Assembly: GCA_020248945.1 (NCBI GenBank)
Contig: JADCGQ010000013.1
Span: 62,001 to 126,000 of the forward strand
DNA: 64,000 nucleotides
Direction: 5' to 3'
DNA from: Rubrivivax sp.
GTDB taxonomy: Bacteria > Pseudomonadota > Gammaproteobacteria > Burkholderiales > Burkholderiaceae_C
Part shown: positions 55,075-63,616 of the stretch, in pieces
Numbering within the stretch: position 1 is the first letter of the stretch
How the letters are laid out: each line of letters opens with the position of its first letter
Notes under the pieces: model-generated
What the model saw: the letters and a program-made list of their open reading frames with translations, nothing else
Told to the model about the DNA's origin: nothing
Databases searched by the model: none
Program-made: the position numbers and the translations under genes

Positions 55075-55234
55075 GAGCTTGTGAAGCATTCCGCCACGTC
55101 CGCTCGTGCGCCCGAAACGGTGCCGCTCGTCGTTGCAAATGCTCGCCGTAGCCCGGGCTACGGCTGCGCTTTGCGCCTAGATCGACACCGTTTCTGACGC
55201 CCGCTCGTACGCGCCGGAGTGCTTCACAAGCTCT
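55074..55234. repeat. 161-bp near-perfect inverted repeat (giant hairpin)
   Basis: The outer arms are a perfect 15-bp match (AGAGCTTGTGAAGCA at 55074-55088 against 55220-55234). Inner segments also pair (GAAACGGTG with CACCGTTTC), and the centre is an 18-bp palindrome, CCGTAGCCCGGGCTACGG, at 55146-55163. The arms share one centre, so the whole element is a single hairpin lying between the convergent synthetase and peptidase genes. It could be a bidirectional terminator or a mobile REP/MITE-like repeat. Confidence 0.8.
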
Positions 55235-55245
55235 GAGCGCCGGCT

Positions 55246-56187
55246 TCAGTCGTCCAGCAGCGGCAGCACCTCGTGCCGCAAGGCGCCGCGCGCCTGTTCG
55301 TAGTCGGGCAGCGCGGTGCGCACCACGTCCCAGAAGGCGGGCGAGTGGTTCATCTCGCGCAGGTGCGCGAGCTCGTGCGTGACGACGTAGTCGATCACCG
55401 GCAGCGCGAAGTGCACCAGCCGCCAGTTCAGGCGGATCGAGCCATCGGCGCTGGCGCTGCCCCAGCGCGTGCTGGCCGAGCTGAGCGTGAGCCGTGTCAT
55501 GCGCACGCCCAGCCGGGTGGCGAACACGCCGCAGCGCTCTTCGAAGATGCGGCGCGCCTGGCGCTGCAGCCAGCTCTGCACGACGTCGCGGATCTGCTCC
55601 GGCGCCGCGTGCTGCGGCAAGCCCAGGTGCAGCGTGAGGCGCGGCACGCCGGGCAGCGCGGTGGCGTCGGTGTGCAGCACGGCGCCTGTGGTGCGCGCAT
55701 CGAGCACCAGGATCACCGGCTCACCGAGGAAGGGCACCTGCCCGCCCTCGCGCCACTCCACGCGATTGGCCTGCACACGCGCAGCGCGCTCGCGCTGCTC
55801 CTGCAGCTTGCGCAGGATCCAGGTTGCCTTCTCGCGCAGGGCGGCTTCGATCTCGCCCTGGCCCAGCCAGCGCGGCGCGCTCACCGTCAGGCCCTCGGGC
55901 CCGACGACGAAGCCGATGCTGCGGCGGCGCGACTGGCGCAGCTCGTAGGCCACGCGGTGGCCGGCAAGCAGCGCTTCGCGATGGGCGCGGGGGTGGCGGT
56001 GCGCCGGCGGGTCGACGGCCGGCAGGGCGGGTGGTGCCACGGGCGGCGGCACAGCCGCCTGGCGCGGCACCACGGGCGGCACCGCGGGCGGCACCGCAGG
56101 CGCCACCGCCGGCGGCGGGGCGTCGTCGAACAGCGACAGCTGCTCGGGCGGGGGACTCGCGGCGAAGGCGGCCGGGCCTGAAGGCAT
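55246..56187 (-). CDS. YgjP-like zinc metallopeptidase
   Basis: 313 residues. The C-terminal two thirds match the YgjP/WLM (DUF45) family: YELRQSRRRSIGFVVGPEGL, RWGSASADGSIRLNWRLV, and the zinc site HELAHLREMNH with His271, Glu272, His275 and His281. The N-terminal 70 residues are a low-complexity Pro/Ala-rich extension (repeated AVPPAVPP) not typical of the family. ATG 56187 was taken. The gene heads toward the long hairpin and follows plsC on the same strand after 11 nt. Its proteolytic substrate is unknown. Confidence 0.82.
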   Translation of the reverse strand: MPSGPAAFAASPPPEQLSLFDDAPPPAVAPAVPPAVPPVVPRQAAVPPPVAPPALPAVDPPAHRHPRAHREALLAGHRVAYELRQSRRRSIGFVVGPEGLTVSAPRWLGQGEIEAALREKATWILRKLQEQRERAARVQANRVEWREGGQVPFLGEPVILVLDARTTGAVLHTDATALPGVPRLTLHLGLPQHAAPEQIRDVVQSWLQRQARRIFEERCGVFATRLGVRMTRLTLSSASTRWGSASADGSIRLNWRLVHFALPVIDYVVTHELAHLREMNHSPAFWDVVRTALPDYEQARGALRHEVLPLLDD

Positions 56188-56198
56188 GGCCGCGGATT

Positions 56199-56978
56199 CT
56201 AGGAGCGGGGCGACGACGCCGCCGCGGCTGCCGGGTAAGCCTCGGGATCGAGCCGACGCATCTCGGCTTCGATCCAGGCCTCGACCTCGCGCATCAGCTC
56301 GTCGGGCTGGCGGCCGGTGCTGTCGATCGGCTGGCCGATGGACACGTCGACGATGCCCGGCCGCAGCAGGAAGCTCTTGCGCGGCCAGCAGCGCGCGCTG
56401 GTGGCCGCGATCGGCACGATCGGCACGCCGGTGGCAATGGCCAGCCGCGACGCGCCGCTCTTGTAGCTGCCCTGCTGGCCCCGCGGCGTGCGCGTGCCTT
56501 CGGGGAACATGATCACCCAGATGCCCTCGGCCGCCAGCCGCTTGCCCTGCTCGGCCACCTTGTTCCAGGCCTCGGCGCGCTTGCTGCGGTCGATGTGGAT
56601 CATGTCGAGCCGGCCCATCGCCCAGCCGAAGAAGGGCACGTAGAGCAGCTCGCGCTTGAAGACGTAGGCCAGCGGGTGCGGCATCAGCGTCGGGTAGTAG
56701 AAGGTCTCCCAGGTGCTCTGGTGCTTGCAGGCCAGCACGACGGCACGGCGGTGCTCGGCGGCGGTGGGCAGGTGCTCCAGACCCTGCACACGCGGCACGA
56801 TGCCGCAGATGACGCGCGAGCCCCACATCGCCATGCGCAGCCAGCGCATCGTGGGCCAGTACAGGCGCTCGCCGCGGATGAAGATCGACAGCACCAGCAT
56901 CAGCAGCCCCCACGGCACCACCGTGGCGGCCATCCACAGCACGAAGAGCAGCGAACGCAGCGCCCAGACCAGCTTCAT
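56199..56978 (-). CDS. plsC: 1-acyl-sn-glycerol-3-phosphate acyltransferase
   Basis: A 259-residue membrane-bound acyltransferase with an N-terminal membrane segment (8-33). Motif I reads KHQSTWE, His86-x4-Glu91, where Asp is canonical. Motif III is MFPEGTRTPRG and motif IV LRPGIVDVSIGQPI. It makes phosphatidic acid from lysophosphatidic acid. The start MKLVW overlaps the gmhB stop by 4 nt. The order glyQ-glyS-gmhB-plsC is usual in Burkholderiales. Confidence 0.88.
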   Translation of the reverse strand: MKLVWALRSLLFVLWMAATVVPWGLLMLVLSIFIRGERLYWPTMRWLRMAMWGSRVICGIVPRVQGLEHLPTAAEHRRAVVLACKHQSTWETFYYPTLMPHPLAYVFKRELLYVPFFGWAMGRLDMIHIDRSKRAEAWNKVAEQGKRLAAEGIWVIMFPEGTRTPRGQQGSYKSGASRLAIATGVPIVPIAATSARCWPRKSFLLRPGIVDVSIGQPIDSTGRQPDELMREVEAWIEAEMRRLDPEAYPAAAAASSPRS

Positions 56979-57583
56979 GTGCCGAGTGCCCGGAGAGCGC
57001 CAATGGAGGAGTCGGGCTGGTGATCGCGCGTGAGCAGGTGGTCGACGAAAGCCGACAGGCTGGCGTGCACACGCGCGCCGGGCACCTGGGTCTGCAGGGC
57101 CTGCAGCGCGTCGGGCGTGAGGCTGGCCGCACGGCCGCTGCGCACGAGGTGCGGCTCGCAGCCGGCCTCGGCCGCGGCGATGAGGTCGCGGGCAGTGTCG
57201 CCGACCATGGGCACCTGGGAGATGTCGACGCCGTAGCGGCGCGCGATGTCCAGCGGCAGCCCGGGCTTGGGCTTGCGGCAGGCGCAGTCGTCTTCGGGCG
57301 TGTGCGGGCACAGGAACACCGCGTCGATGCGGCCACCGACGAGCTGCAGCTGGCGGTTCATGTGCGCGTGCACGGCGTTGACGGCGCTCATGTCGATCAT
57401 GCCGCGGCCGATGCCGCTCTGGTTGGTGGCCACCACCACGTGCCAGCCGGCGTGGTTGAGCCGCGCCAGCGCCTCCAGCGCACCGGGCACAGGCACCCAT
57501 TCCTCGGGCGCGGTGACGTGGCCCTCGCGGAACTCATTGAGCACGCCGTCGCGGCCGAGGATGACGAGCTTGACGCTGTGCAT
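56975..57583 (-). CDS. gmhB: GmhB-like heptose bisphosphate phosphatase, nucleophile Asp missing
   Basis: A 202-residue HAD phosphatase of the GmhB type, which dephosphorylates D-glycero-manno-heptose 1,7-bisphosphate for LPS core. Residues 9-13 read LGRDG: the catalytic nucleophile Asp expected at residue 10 is Gly (codon GGC), while the acid/base Asp12 is kept. The rest is intact: TNQSGIGRG, the zinc loop CPH...CAC (Cys92, His94, Cys100, Cys102), Lys104 and the Mg-binding VGDTARDL (Asp129, Asp133). It may be inactive, or use another residue. It is coupled to plsC by a 4-nt overlap. Confidence 0.82.
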   Translation of the reverse strand: MHSVKLVILGRDGVLNEFREGHVTAPEEWVPVPGALEALARLNHAGWHVVVATNQSGIGRGMIDMSAVNAVHAHMNRQLQLVGGRIDAVFLCPHTPEDDCACRKPKPGLPLDIARRYGVDISQVPMVGDTARDLIAAAEAGCEPHLVRSGRAASLTPDALQALQTQVPGARVHASLSAFVDHLLTRDHQPDSSIGALRALGT

Positions 57584-57592
57584 GGTCGCCGA

Positions 57593-59734
57593 CTATGCCG
57601 CCAGCCGCGAGAGATCGGCCACGCGGTTCATCGCGCGCTGCAGCGCACCGAGCAGCGCCAGGCGGTTGGCGCGCAGCGCGGCGTCGTCGGCGTTCACCAT
57701 CACGCCGTCGAAGAAGGCGTCGACCGGGTCCTTGAGTGCGGCCAGGGCCTGCAGGCTGGCGGTGTGGTCGCCGCGCTCGAAGGCCGCATCGGCGCCGGGG
57801 GCCACGGCGTGCAGCGCGCCGTGCAGCGCGGCTTCGGCGGGCTCCTTCAGCAGCGCCGTGTCCACGGTGGCGGGCACCGCGGCGTCGGCCTTCTTCAGGA
57901 TGTTGCTCACGCGCTTGTTGGCCGCGGCCAGCGCGGCGGCCTCGGGCAGCGCGGCGAAGGCGCGCACCGCCGCCAGGCGGCGCGGGATGTCGCCCCAGCG
58001 ATCGGGCCGCAGCGCGATGACGGCATCGACCTCCTGCGCGCTGTAGCCCTGCTCGCGCAGCTGGCCGACGAGGCGGTCGTAGAGGAAGTTCATCAGCTCG
58101 GCCGCGGCATCGCCATGGCCGGCCGGGAAGGCGGCAAAGGCCGTCTTCAGCAGCGCGGGCACGGCCAGCGGCAGATCGCGCTCGATGAGCATGCGGATCA
58201 CGCCCAACGCGTGGCGGCGCAGCGCAAACGGGTCCTTGTCACCGGTGGGCTTTTCGCCGATGCCGAAGAGGCCGCAGAGCGTCTCGAGCTTGTCGGCCAG
58301 CGCCACCACGAGGCCGGCCTGCCCGGCGCTTTCGCGCGGCAGCGCGTCGCCGGCGAAGCGTGGCTTGTAGTGGTCTTCCACGGCCAGCGCCACGGCTTCG
58401 GTCTCGCCGTCGTGGCGGGCGTAGTAGCCGCCCATGATGCCCTGCAGCTCGGGGAACTCGCCGACCATGTCGGTCAGCAGGTCGGCCTTGGCCAGCAGCG
58501 CGGCGCGGTCGGCCTGGGCGGCCAGCGCCTGGCCACCCAGCTGCAAGCCGATGGCACGCGCGATGGCGCGCACGCGCTCCACGCGCTCGCCCTGGCTGCC
58601 GAGCTTGCCGTGGTAGACCACCTTGGCCAGTTGCGGGATGCGGCTCTCGAGCGTGCGCTTGCGGTCCTGGTCGAAGAAGAACTTGGCGTCGGCCAGGCGT
58701 GGCTTCACGACGCGCTCGTTGCCCTCGATCACGCGGCTGGCGTCGGCCGGGCGGATGTTGCTCACGACCAGGAAGCGGTGCGTCAGGCGGCCCTGGTCAT
58801 CGAGCAGCGGGAAGTACTTCTGGTTGGCCTTCATCGTGAGGATGAGGCACTCTGGGGGCACCGCCAGGAACTCGACCGGGAACTCGCAGGTCAGCACGTT
58901 CGGCCGTTCGACCAGCGCCGTGACCTCGTCGAGCAGCGCTTCGTCGTCCACCGGCCGCGCGTTCTGCTGCGCGGCGGCGTGCTGCAGCTGGCGCACGATC
59001 TCGTCGCGGCGGTGCGCGAAGCCGGCGATCACGCTGCCTTGCTCGGCGAGCTGACGCTCGTAGTGGTCGGCGTCCTGCAGCACCACGGGGTCCATCGCGG
59101 CTTCGAAGCGGTGGCCGTGGGTCTGGCGGCCGGCCTGCAGGCCCAGGGCCTGCACCGGCACGACATCGGCGCCGTGCAGCGCCACCAGGCCGTGCGCCGG
59201 GCGAACGAAGTGCACGCTGGTCCAGCCGGGCTGGAAGTCGGGACCCGAGCCGGTCTCGAGCTGGTACTGCATCACCTTCGGGATCGGCAGCTTGGCGATC
59301 GCGTCAGCGAGTGCCACCTGCAGCCCGGCAGCCAGCGTGGCACCCGGCACGGTGCTGTCGAGGAACAGCGCCTCGGCCTTGCCGTCGGGCGCGCGCTTGA
59401 GCGCCGGCACGGCACTGGCGTCGGCGCCCAGCGCAGCCAGCTTCTTCAGCAGCGCGGGCGTCGGCGAGCCGTCGGCCGCCAGCGCCACCGCCACCGGCAT
59501 CAGCTTGACGGACTGCGCGCGGTCGGGCGCCACCGCCAGCACATGGCTCACGTGGGCGGCCAGCCGGCGCGGGCTGGCAAACACGTTCAGCGCCGAGTGC
59601 TCACCGGCCAGGCCCTGGGCCTTCAGGCCGGCCAGCAGCACGTTGCCGAAGGCCTCGCCGAGCTTCTTCAGCGCCTTCGGCGGCAGCTCTTCGACGAACA
59701 GTTCGACGAGCAGGCTCTTGGTGGTGCTCGACAT
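57593..59734 (-). CDS. glyS: Glycyl-tRNA synthetase beta subunit
   Basis: 713 residues, close to the usual 690-710 for GlyS. Landmarks are LLVELFVEELPPKAL at the N-terminus, ILTMKANQKYFPLLD, RLADAKFFFDQD (HD-like region) and GIGEKPTGDKDPFALRRHALG, with a C-terminal anticodon-binding helical part. It forms the alpha2beta2 glycyl-tRNA synthetase with GlyQ. Start MSSTTK lies 2 nt after the glyQ stop, a tight operon. Confidence 0.95.
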   Translation of the reverse strand: MSSTTKSLLVELFVEELPPKALKKLGEAFGNVLLAGLKAQGLAGEHSALNVFASPRRLAAHVSHVLAVAPDRAQSVKLMPVAVALAADGSPTPALLKKLAALGADASAVPALKRAPDGKAEALFLDSTVPGATLAAGLQVALADAIAKLPIPKVMQYQLETGSGPDFQPGWTSVHFVRPAHGLVALHGADVVPVQALGLQAGRQTHGHRFEAAMDPVVLQDADHYERQLAEQGSVIAGFAHRRDEIVRQLQHAAAQQNARPVDDEALLDEVTALVERPNVLTCEFPVEFLAVPPECLILTMKANQKYFPLLDDQGRLTHRFLVVSNIRPADASRVIEGNERVVKPRLADAKFFFDQDRKRTLESRIPQLAKVVYHGKLGSQGERVERVRAIARAIGLQLGGQALAAQADRAALLAKADLLTDMVGEFPELQGIMGGYYARHDGETEAVALAVEDHYKPRFAGDALPRESAGQAGLVVALADKLETLCGLFGIGEKPTGDKDPFALRRHALGVIRMLIERDLPLAVPALLKTAFAAFPAGHGDAAAELMNFLYDRLVGQLREQGYSAQEVDAVIALRPDRWGDIPRRLAAVRAFAALPEAAALAAANKRVSNILKKADAAVPATVDTALLKEPAEAALHGALHAVAPGADAAFERGDHTASLQALAALKDPVDAFFDGVMVNADDAALRANRLALLGALQRAMNRVADLSRLAA

Positions 59735-59736
59735 GC

Positions 59737-60669
59737 TCAGGCCGCCTTCTTCGCCAGCTGCGCCAGCACGTCGTCGGCCCAGCGCCGCGGCGCCATCGGG
59801 AAGCCCAGCCTCGCGCGGCTGTCGAGGTAGCTCTGCGCCACGCTGCGCGCCAGGTTGCGGATGCGGCCGATGTACGCGGCGCGCTCGGTCACGCTGATGG
59901 CGCCGCGCGCGTCGAGCAGGTTGAAGCAATGGCCGGCCTTCAGCAGCTGTTCGTAGGCCGGCAGGGCCAGCTGCTGCTCCATCAGGTACTTCGACTGCTT
60001 CTCGTGCGCCACAAAAGCCGTGAGCAGGAAGTCGACGTCGCTGTGCTCGAAGTTGTAGGTGCTCTGCTCGACCTCGTTCTGGTGGTACACGTCGCGGTAG
60101 AGCAGCTTGCGACCGTTGGCCGACTCGGTCCAGACCAGGTCGTAGATGTTCTCCACGCCCTGCAGGTACATGGCCAGGCGTTCCAGTCCGTAGGTGATCT
60201 CGCCGGTGACGGGCTTGCAGTCGATGCCCCCGACCTGCTGGAAGTAGGTGAACTGGGTCACTTCCATGCCGTTGAGCCAGACCTCCCAGCCCAGGCCCCA
60301 GCAGCCCAGCGTGGGGTTCTCCCAGTCGTCCTCGACGAAGCGCACGTCGTTCACCGTGAGGTCGAAGCCCAGGGCCTCGAGGCTGCCGAGGTAGAGCTCG
60401 AGGATGTTCGCCGGCGCGGGCTTCAGCACCACCTGGTACTGGTAGTAGTGCTGCAGCCGGTTGGGGTTCTCGCCGTAGCGGCCGTCTTTCGGGCGGCGGC
60501 TGGGCTGCACGTAGGCCGCCTTCCAGGGCTCGGGCCCGAGCGCGCGCAGGAAGGTCGCCGTGTGGCTGGTACCGGCGCCGACTTCCATGTCGTAGGGCTG
60601 CAGCAGGGCGCAGCCCTGGGCGTCCCAGTAGCTCTGGAGCTTGAGGATGATCTGCTGGAAGGTGAGCAT
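59737..60669 (-). CDS. glyQ: Glycyl-tRNA synthetase alpha subunit
   Basis: 310 residues, typical for GlyQ. It is the class II catalytic core, with [20 protein letters not shown] at the start, [39 protein letters not shown] and [20 protein letters not shown]. It activates glycine and charges tRNA-Gly together with GlyS. ATG 60669 was chosen because family similarity begins at MLTFQ; the frame is open further 5'. It starts the glyQ-glyS-gmhB-plsC-peptidase run. Confidence 0.95.
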   Translation of the reverse strand: MLTFQQIILKLQSYWDAQGCALLQPYDMEVGAGTSHTATFLRALGPEPWKAAYVQPSRRPKDGRYGENPNRLQHYYQYQVVLKPAPANILELYLGSLEALGFDLTVNDVRFVEDDWENPTLGCWGLGWEVWLNGMEVTQFTYFQQVGGIDCKPVTGEITYGLERLAMYLQGVENIYDLVWTESANGRKLLYRDVYHQNEVEQSTYNFEHSDVDFLLTAFVAHEKQSKYLMEQQLALPAYEQLLKAGHCFNLLDARGAISVTERAAYIGRIRNLARSVAQSYLDSRARLGFPMAPRRWADDVLAQLAKKAA

Positions 60670-60730
60670 GGAGACCGGCGTGCGAGATGGGTCAGTGTGC
60701 GCCCCGATACGGGCTGCAGAGCCCTTGAGT

Positions 60731-61294
60731 TTACGGGGGCGGGCGCTGGAGCTCGGCAGTGGGCGACCAGCTCTCGGCCACTGCCGGTGCGAGCCAGCGG
60801 CCCAGGTCGGCCGGACTGGCACGGATGGCGCTGGCAGAGATGGGCACCTGCGTGCGCGCTGGATCGAAGAGCTCGGCGGCCACTGGCCGCCCCAGGGCCT
60901 GCGAGAGGTGCGCAGCGCAGGGCATCACATAGGCTTCGCTCCCCACCATGGCGTCGATCGGCGCGTCCAGCAACTCGTTCAGGCACCAGGCCAGCCAGCG
61001 CCAGTGGTCGGGGCCGGGCGCGGTGTCGGGCGGCATCGGGTTCAGGCGCAGGCCGCGTGCATCGCAGCGTTGACGCAGGCGTGTGTCGTCGAGCACCACG
61101 CACAGGGCTTGCGGGCTGCACTGCTGCAGCCATCGTTCACGCAGCGGGGCCGGGCAGCTCGCGGGCTCCGGCTGGGCATAGCTCAGCAGCAGCAGCGAGT
61201 GGCTCAGCCTCCGGGCGTGGTCGATCAGGGCCTCATGCCCGCGGTGCAGCGGCGCGAACTTGCCCACGACCAAGGCCTGCGCATAGGGCTTCAT
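60731..61294 (-). CDS. NMN adenylyltransferase-like protein (NadR-type domain)
   Basis: A 187-residue nucleotidyltransferase fold: [20 protein letters not shown] with the HRGH (17-20) active-site motif, and ISASAIR (about 152-158) as the second signature. These resemble the adenylyltransferase domain of NadR, which joins NMN to AMP to make NAD. The kinase and helix-turn-helix domains of full NadR are absent. Coupled to pnuC by a 4-nt overlap, it probably handles NMN or nicotinamide riboside products after uptake. Confidence 0.8.
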   Translation of the reverse strand: MKPYAQALVVGKFAPLHRGHEALIDHARRLSHSLLLLSYAQPEPASCPAPLRERWLQQCSPQALCVVLDDTRLRQRCDARGLRLNPMPPDTAPGPDHWRWLAWCLNELLDAPIDAMVGSEAYVMPCAAHLSQALGRPVAAELFDPARTQVPISASAIRASPADLGRWLAPAVAESWSPTAELQRPPP

Positions 61295-61860
61295 GGGGCC
61301 TTGCGGGCAAGCCGTTGCCAACTCCACCAGCCGTACCAGGCGTTGCACCAGTACACGGCGTACAGCGCGGCGGTCAGCCATAGACCGCGGCTGGCAAACA
61401 AGGGCACGGCGATGGTGTTGACGATGATCCACACCGGCCAGGTCTGTACATGGCGCCCCATGAGCAGCAGCTGCGCGACCACGCTGAAGGCGAGCACGGC
61501 GGAGTCGGGGTACGGGGCCACTGCGTCCGTCCACGCTTGCAAGGCGCTGCCGTAGGCGACCGTGACGATCACGGCCACCGCCAGCCGCCACTCTAGGCGC
61601 GACCAGGCGATCGACGTGACCGGGCGCACGCCGACCCCTGGAGCGTCCGCCCAGGCCCGCCAGGCCCGCCAGCCCAGCAGGCTGGTGGCGATGAAGAACA
61701 ACTGCAGCAGCACATCGGCGTACAGCCTCTGCTGATGAAACAGCCCTGCGAACAGCACGCACCCGACGATGCCGACCGGCCAGGTGCCCACATGGTTGCG
61801 GGCTGCAAGTGCGATGGACAACGCCGTCGTGGCGTTGGCTGCAATCTCGAGTGGCGTCAT
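61291..61860 (-). CDS. pnuC: Nicotinamide riboside transporter PnuC
   Basis: A 189-residue membrane protein with about seven hydrophobic helices and PnuC landmarks: ATTALSIALAARNHVGTWPVG, LYADVLLQLFFI and the C-terminal YWCNAWYGWWSWQR. ATG 61860 is the first ATG; the frame extends 27 nt to a TTG without support. It imports nicotinamide riboside for the adjacent NMN adenylyltransferase-like enzyme. It lies just after the rplQ terminator on the same strand, so it may have its own promoter in the short gap or depend on read-through. Confidence 0.85.
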   Translation of the reverse strand: MTPLEIAANATTALSIALAARNHVGTWPVGIVGCVLFAGLFHQQRLYADVLLQLFFIATSLLGWRAWRAWADAPGVGVRPVTSIAWSRLEWRLAVAVIVTVAYGSALQAWTDAVAPYPDSAVLAFSVVAQLLLMGRHVQTWPVWIIVNTIAVPLFASRGLWLTAALYAVYWCNAWYGWWSWQRLARKAP

Positions 61861-61885
61861 CAACAGGCGAATCGACAGCAGACGC

Positions 61886-61915
61886 AAAAACGCCGAAGCG
61901 GTGAGGCTTCGGCGT
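61886..61915 (-). terminator. Rho-independent terminator of rplQ (alpha operon)
   Basis: On the minus strand, a 10-bp stem (ACGCCGAAGC / GCTTCGGCGT, 61890-61899 with 61906-61915, 6-nt loop) is followed by TTTTT and begins about 37 nt after the rplQ stop. This is a classical intrinsic terminator closing the ribosomal-protein/rpoA operon. Confidence 0.85.
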
Positions 61916-61951
61916 GGCAGTTCAGACCGGACGCCGCGCGGGCGCCTTCAC

Positions 61952-62350
61952 TCATTCAGCCGCTTCGGGCGTGCCTTCAGCTGCCACCGGCTCGGGCCGG
62001 TCCACGAGCTCGACGAAGGCCATCGGCGCGTTGTCGCCGACGCGGAAGCCCATCTTCAGGATGCGTGTGTAGCCGCCCGGGCGCGCGTTGTAGCGCGGGC
62101 CGAGCACGTTGAACAGCTTGGCCACGACGTCGCGGTCGCGCGTGCGGTTGAAGGCCAGGCGGCGGTTGGCCAGCGTGGCGTCCTTGCCGAGCGTGATGAG
62201 CGGCTCGACGACGGCACGCAGCTCCTTGGCCTTGGGCAGCGTGGTCCGAATAGCCTCGTGCGTGATCAGCGAGTTCGCCATGTTGCGAAGCATCGCCAGG
62301 CGGTGCGAGGTGGTGCGGTTGAGTTTGCGGGGGCCGTTGCGGTGGCGCAT
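61952..62350 (-). CDS. rplQ: 50S ribosomal protein L17
   Basis: A 132-residue L17: [20 protein letters not shown] at the start, [10 protein letters not shown], and [21 protein letters not shown] short acidic tail (ending GTPEAAE) is common in betaproteobacteria. It is the last gene of the alpha operon after rpoA, with a strong terminator following. It is a structural component of the large subunit near the exit tunnel. Confidence 0.97.
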   Translation of the reverse strand: MRHRNGPRKLNRTTSHRLAMLRNMANSLITHEAIRTTLPKAKELRAVVEPLITLGKDATLANRRLAFNRTRDRDVVAKLFNVLGPRYNARPGGYTRILKMGFRVGDNAPMAFVELVDRPEPVAAEGTPEAAE

Positions 62351-62460
62351 GGTGCGTTCCTGTCTTTATTGAACCCCGGCCGGATCAGGTACCGGGGGTT
62401 GCACGCGGGCCGTCTGCGGCCCGCTATCCATGAATGGCGGCTGAACCGGCGGTTCAGCGC
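62351..62460. other. rpoA-rplQ intercistronic hairpins
   Basis: The gap holds three stems: AACCCC...GGGGGTT around 62380-62400, a perfect 8-bp GCGGGCCG / CGGCCCGC stem with TCTG loop at 62405-62424, and GCTGAACC / GGTTCAGC at 62440-62458 across the rpoA stop. They could modulate L17 expression relative to RpoA or mark an mRNA processing site. Confidence 0.45.
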
Positions 62461-63458
62461 TTGTCCAGGCCCTGCGGGGGCCAGTTCTCCAGCCGCGCGC
62501 CGAGCGTGAGCCCGCGCGAAGCCAGCACTTCCTTGATCTCGTTCAGGCTCTTGCGGCCCAGGTTCGGCGTCTTCAGCAGCTCGGTCTCGGTGCGCTGGAT
62601 CAGATCGCCGATGTAGTAGATGTTCTCGGCCTTCAGGCAGTTGGCCGAACGCACGGTGAGCTCAAGCTCGTCGACCGGGCGCAGCAGGATCGGGTCGAAG
62701 GTGCCGCTGCTGGCGCTCTTGGAATTGCCCGTGATGGCGCCGCTGTCGATCTCGCCGAGCTTCGGGTCGATCTGGGCGAAGAAGGCCAGTTGCTCGACCA
62801 GGATGCGGGCGCTCTGGCGAATCGCTTCCTCGGGCGCGATGGCGCCGTTGGTCTCGATCTCCATCACGAGCTTGTCGAGGTCGGTGCGCTGCTCGACGCG
62901 GGCGTTCTCGACGGCGTAGCTCACGCGGCGAACCGGCGAGAACGAGGCGTCGAGCACGATGCGGCCGATGCTCTTGGTCGGCTCGTCGCCGTAGCGGCGC
63001 ATCGTGCCGGGCACGTAGCCACGGCCCTTCTCGACCTTGATCTGCATGTCGAGCTTGCCGCCCTGGCTGAGGTGGGCGATCACATGCTCGGGGTTGATGA
63101 TCTCGACGTCGTGCGGCGTCTGGATGTCGCCGGCCGTGACGGCGCCTTCGCCTTCCTTGCGCAGCACCAGCGTCACTTCATCGCGGTTGTGCAGGCGGAA
63201 GACCACGCCCTTCAGGTTGAGCATGATGTGGACGACGTCTTCCTGCACGCCGTCGATCGCCGAGTACTCGTGCAGCACGCCGGCGATGGTCACCTCGGTC
63301 GGCGCGTAACCCACCATCGACGACAGCAGCACGCGACGCAGTGCATTGCCGAGGGTATGGCCGTAGCCGCGCTCGAAGGGCTCGAGCGTTGCCTTGGCGC
63401 GATGGCCGCCGAGCGGCTCGACCTGGATGGCCTTGGGCTTCAGAAGGGTGGTTTGCAT
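62454..63458 (-). CDS. rpoA: RNA polymerase alpha subunit
   Basis: A 334-residue RpoA (E. coli 329). The N-terminal assembly domain (about 1-235) includes [20 protein letters not shown] and [15 protein letters not shown]. After a linker comes the C-terminal domain (about 255-330) with [20 protein letters not shown] and [16 protein letters not shown], which contacts UP elements and activators. It is located between rpsD and rplQ in the standard alpha-operon order. Confidence 0.98.
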   Translation of the reverse strand: MQTTLLKPKAIQVEPLGGHRAKATLEPFERGYGHTLGNALRRVLLSSMVGYAPTEVTIAGVLHEYSAIDGVQEDVVHIMLNLKGVVFRLHNRDEVTLVLRKEGEGAVTAGDIQTPHDVEIINPEHVIAHLSQGGKLDMQIKVEKGRGYVPGTMRRYGDEPTKSIGRIVLDASFSPVRRVSYAVENARVEQRTDLDKLVMEIETNGAIAPEEAIRQSARILVEQLAFFAQIDPKLGEIDSGAITGNSKSASSGTFDPILLRPVDELELTVRSANCLKAENIYYIGDLIQRTETELLKTPNLGRKSLNEIKEVLASRGLTLGARLENWPPQGLDKR

Positions 63459-63616
63459 GGGCTGTCTTAGTTCCTGTCAAGACCCTCGGCTCGTTACACC
63501 GATAAGGCTGGAGGACCGCGCCGGGCGGGGTGTTCGCCGCTTCGTGCCCGGCGCACGAAGCACGGCGGGACCGAGGCCCACGGCACGCGGCCACAGGCAC
63601 GGTCCCGGATTCGGGG

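Noticed and set aside
61861..61951. NAD-related riboswitch before pnuC
   Set aside because: The only clear structure is the rplQ intrinsic terminator, and too little sequence remains for a recognisable aptamer.
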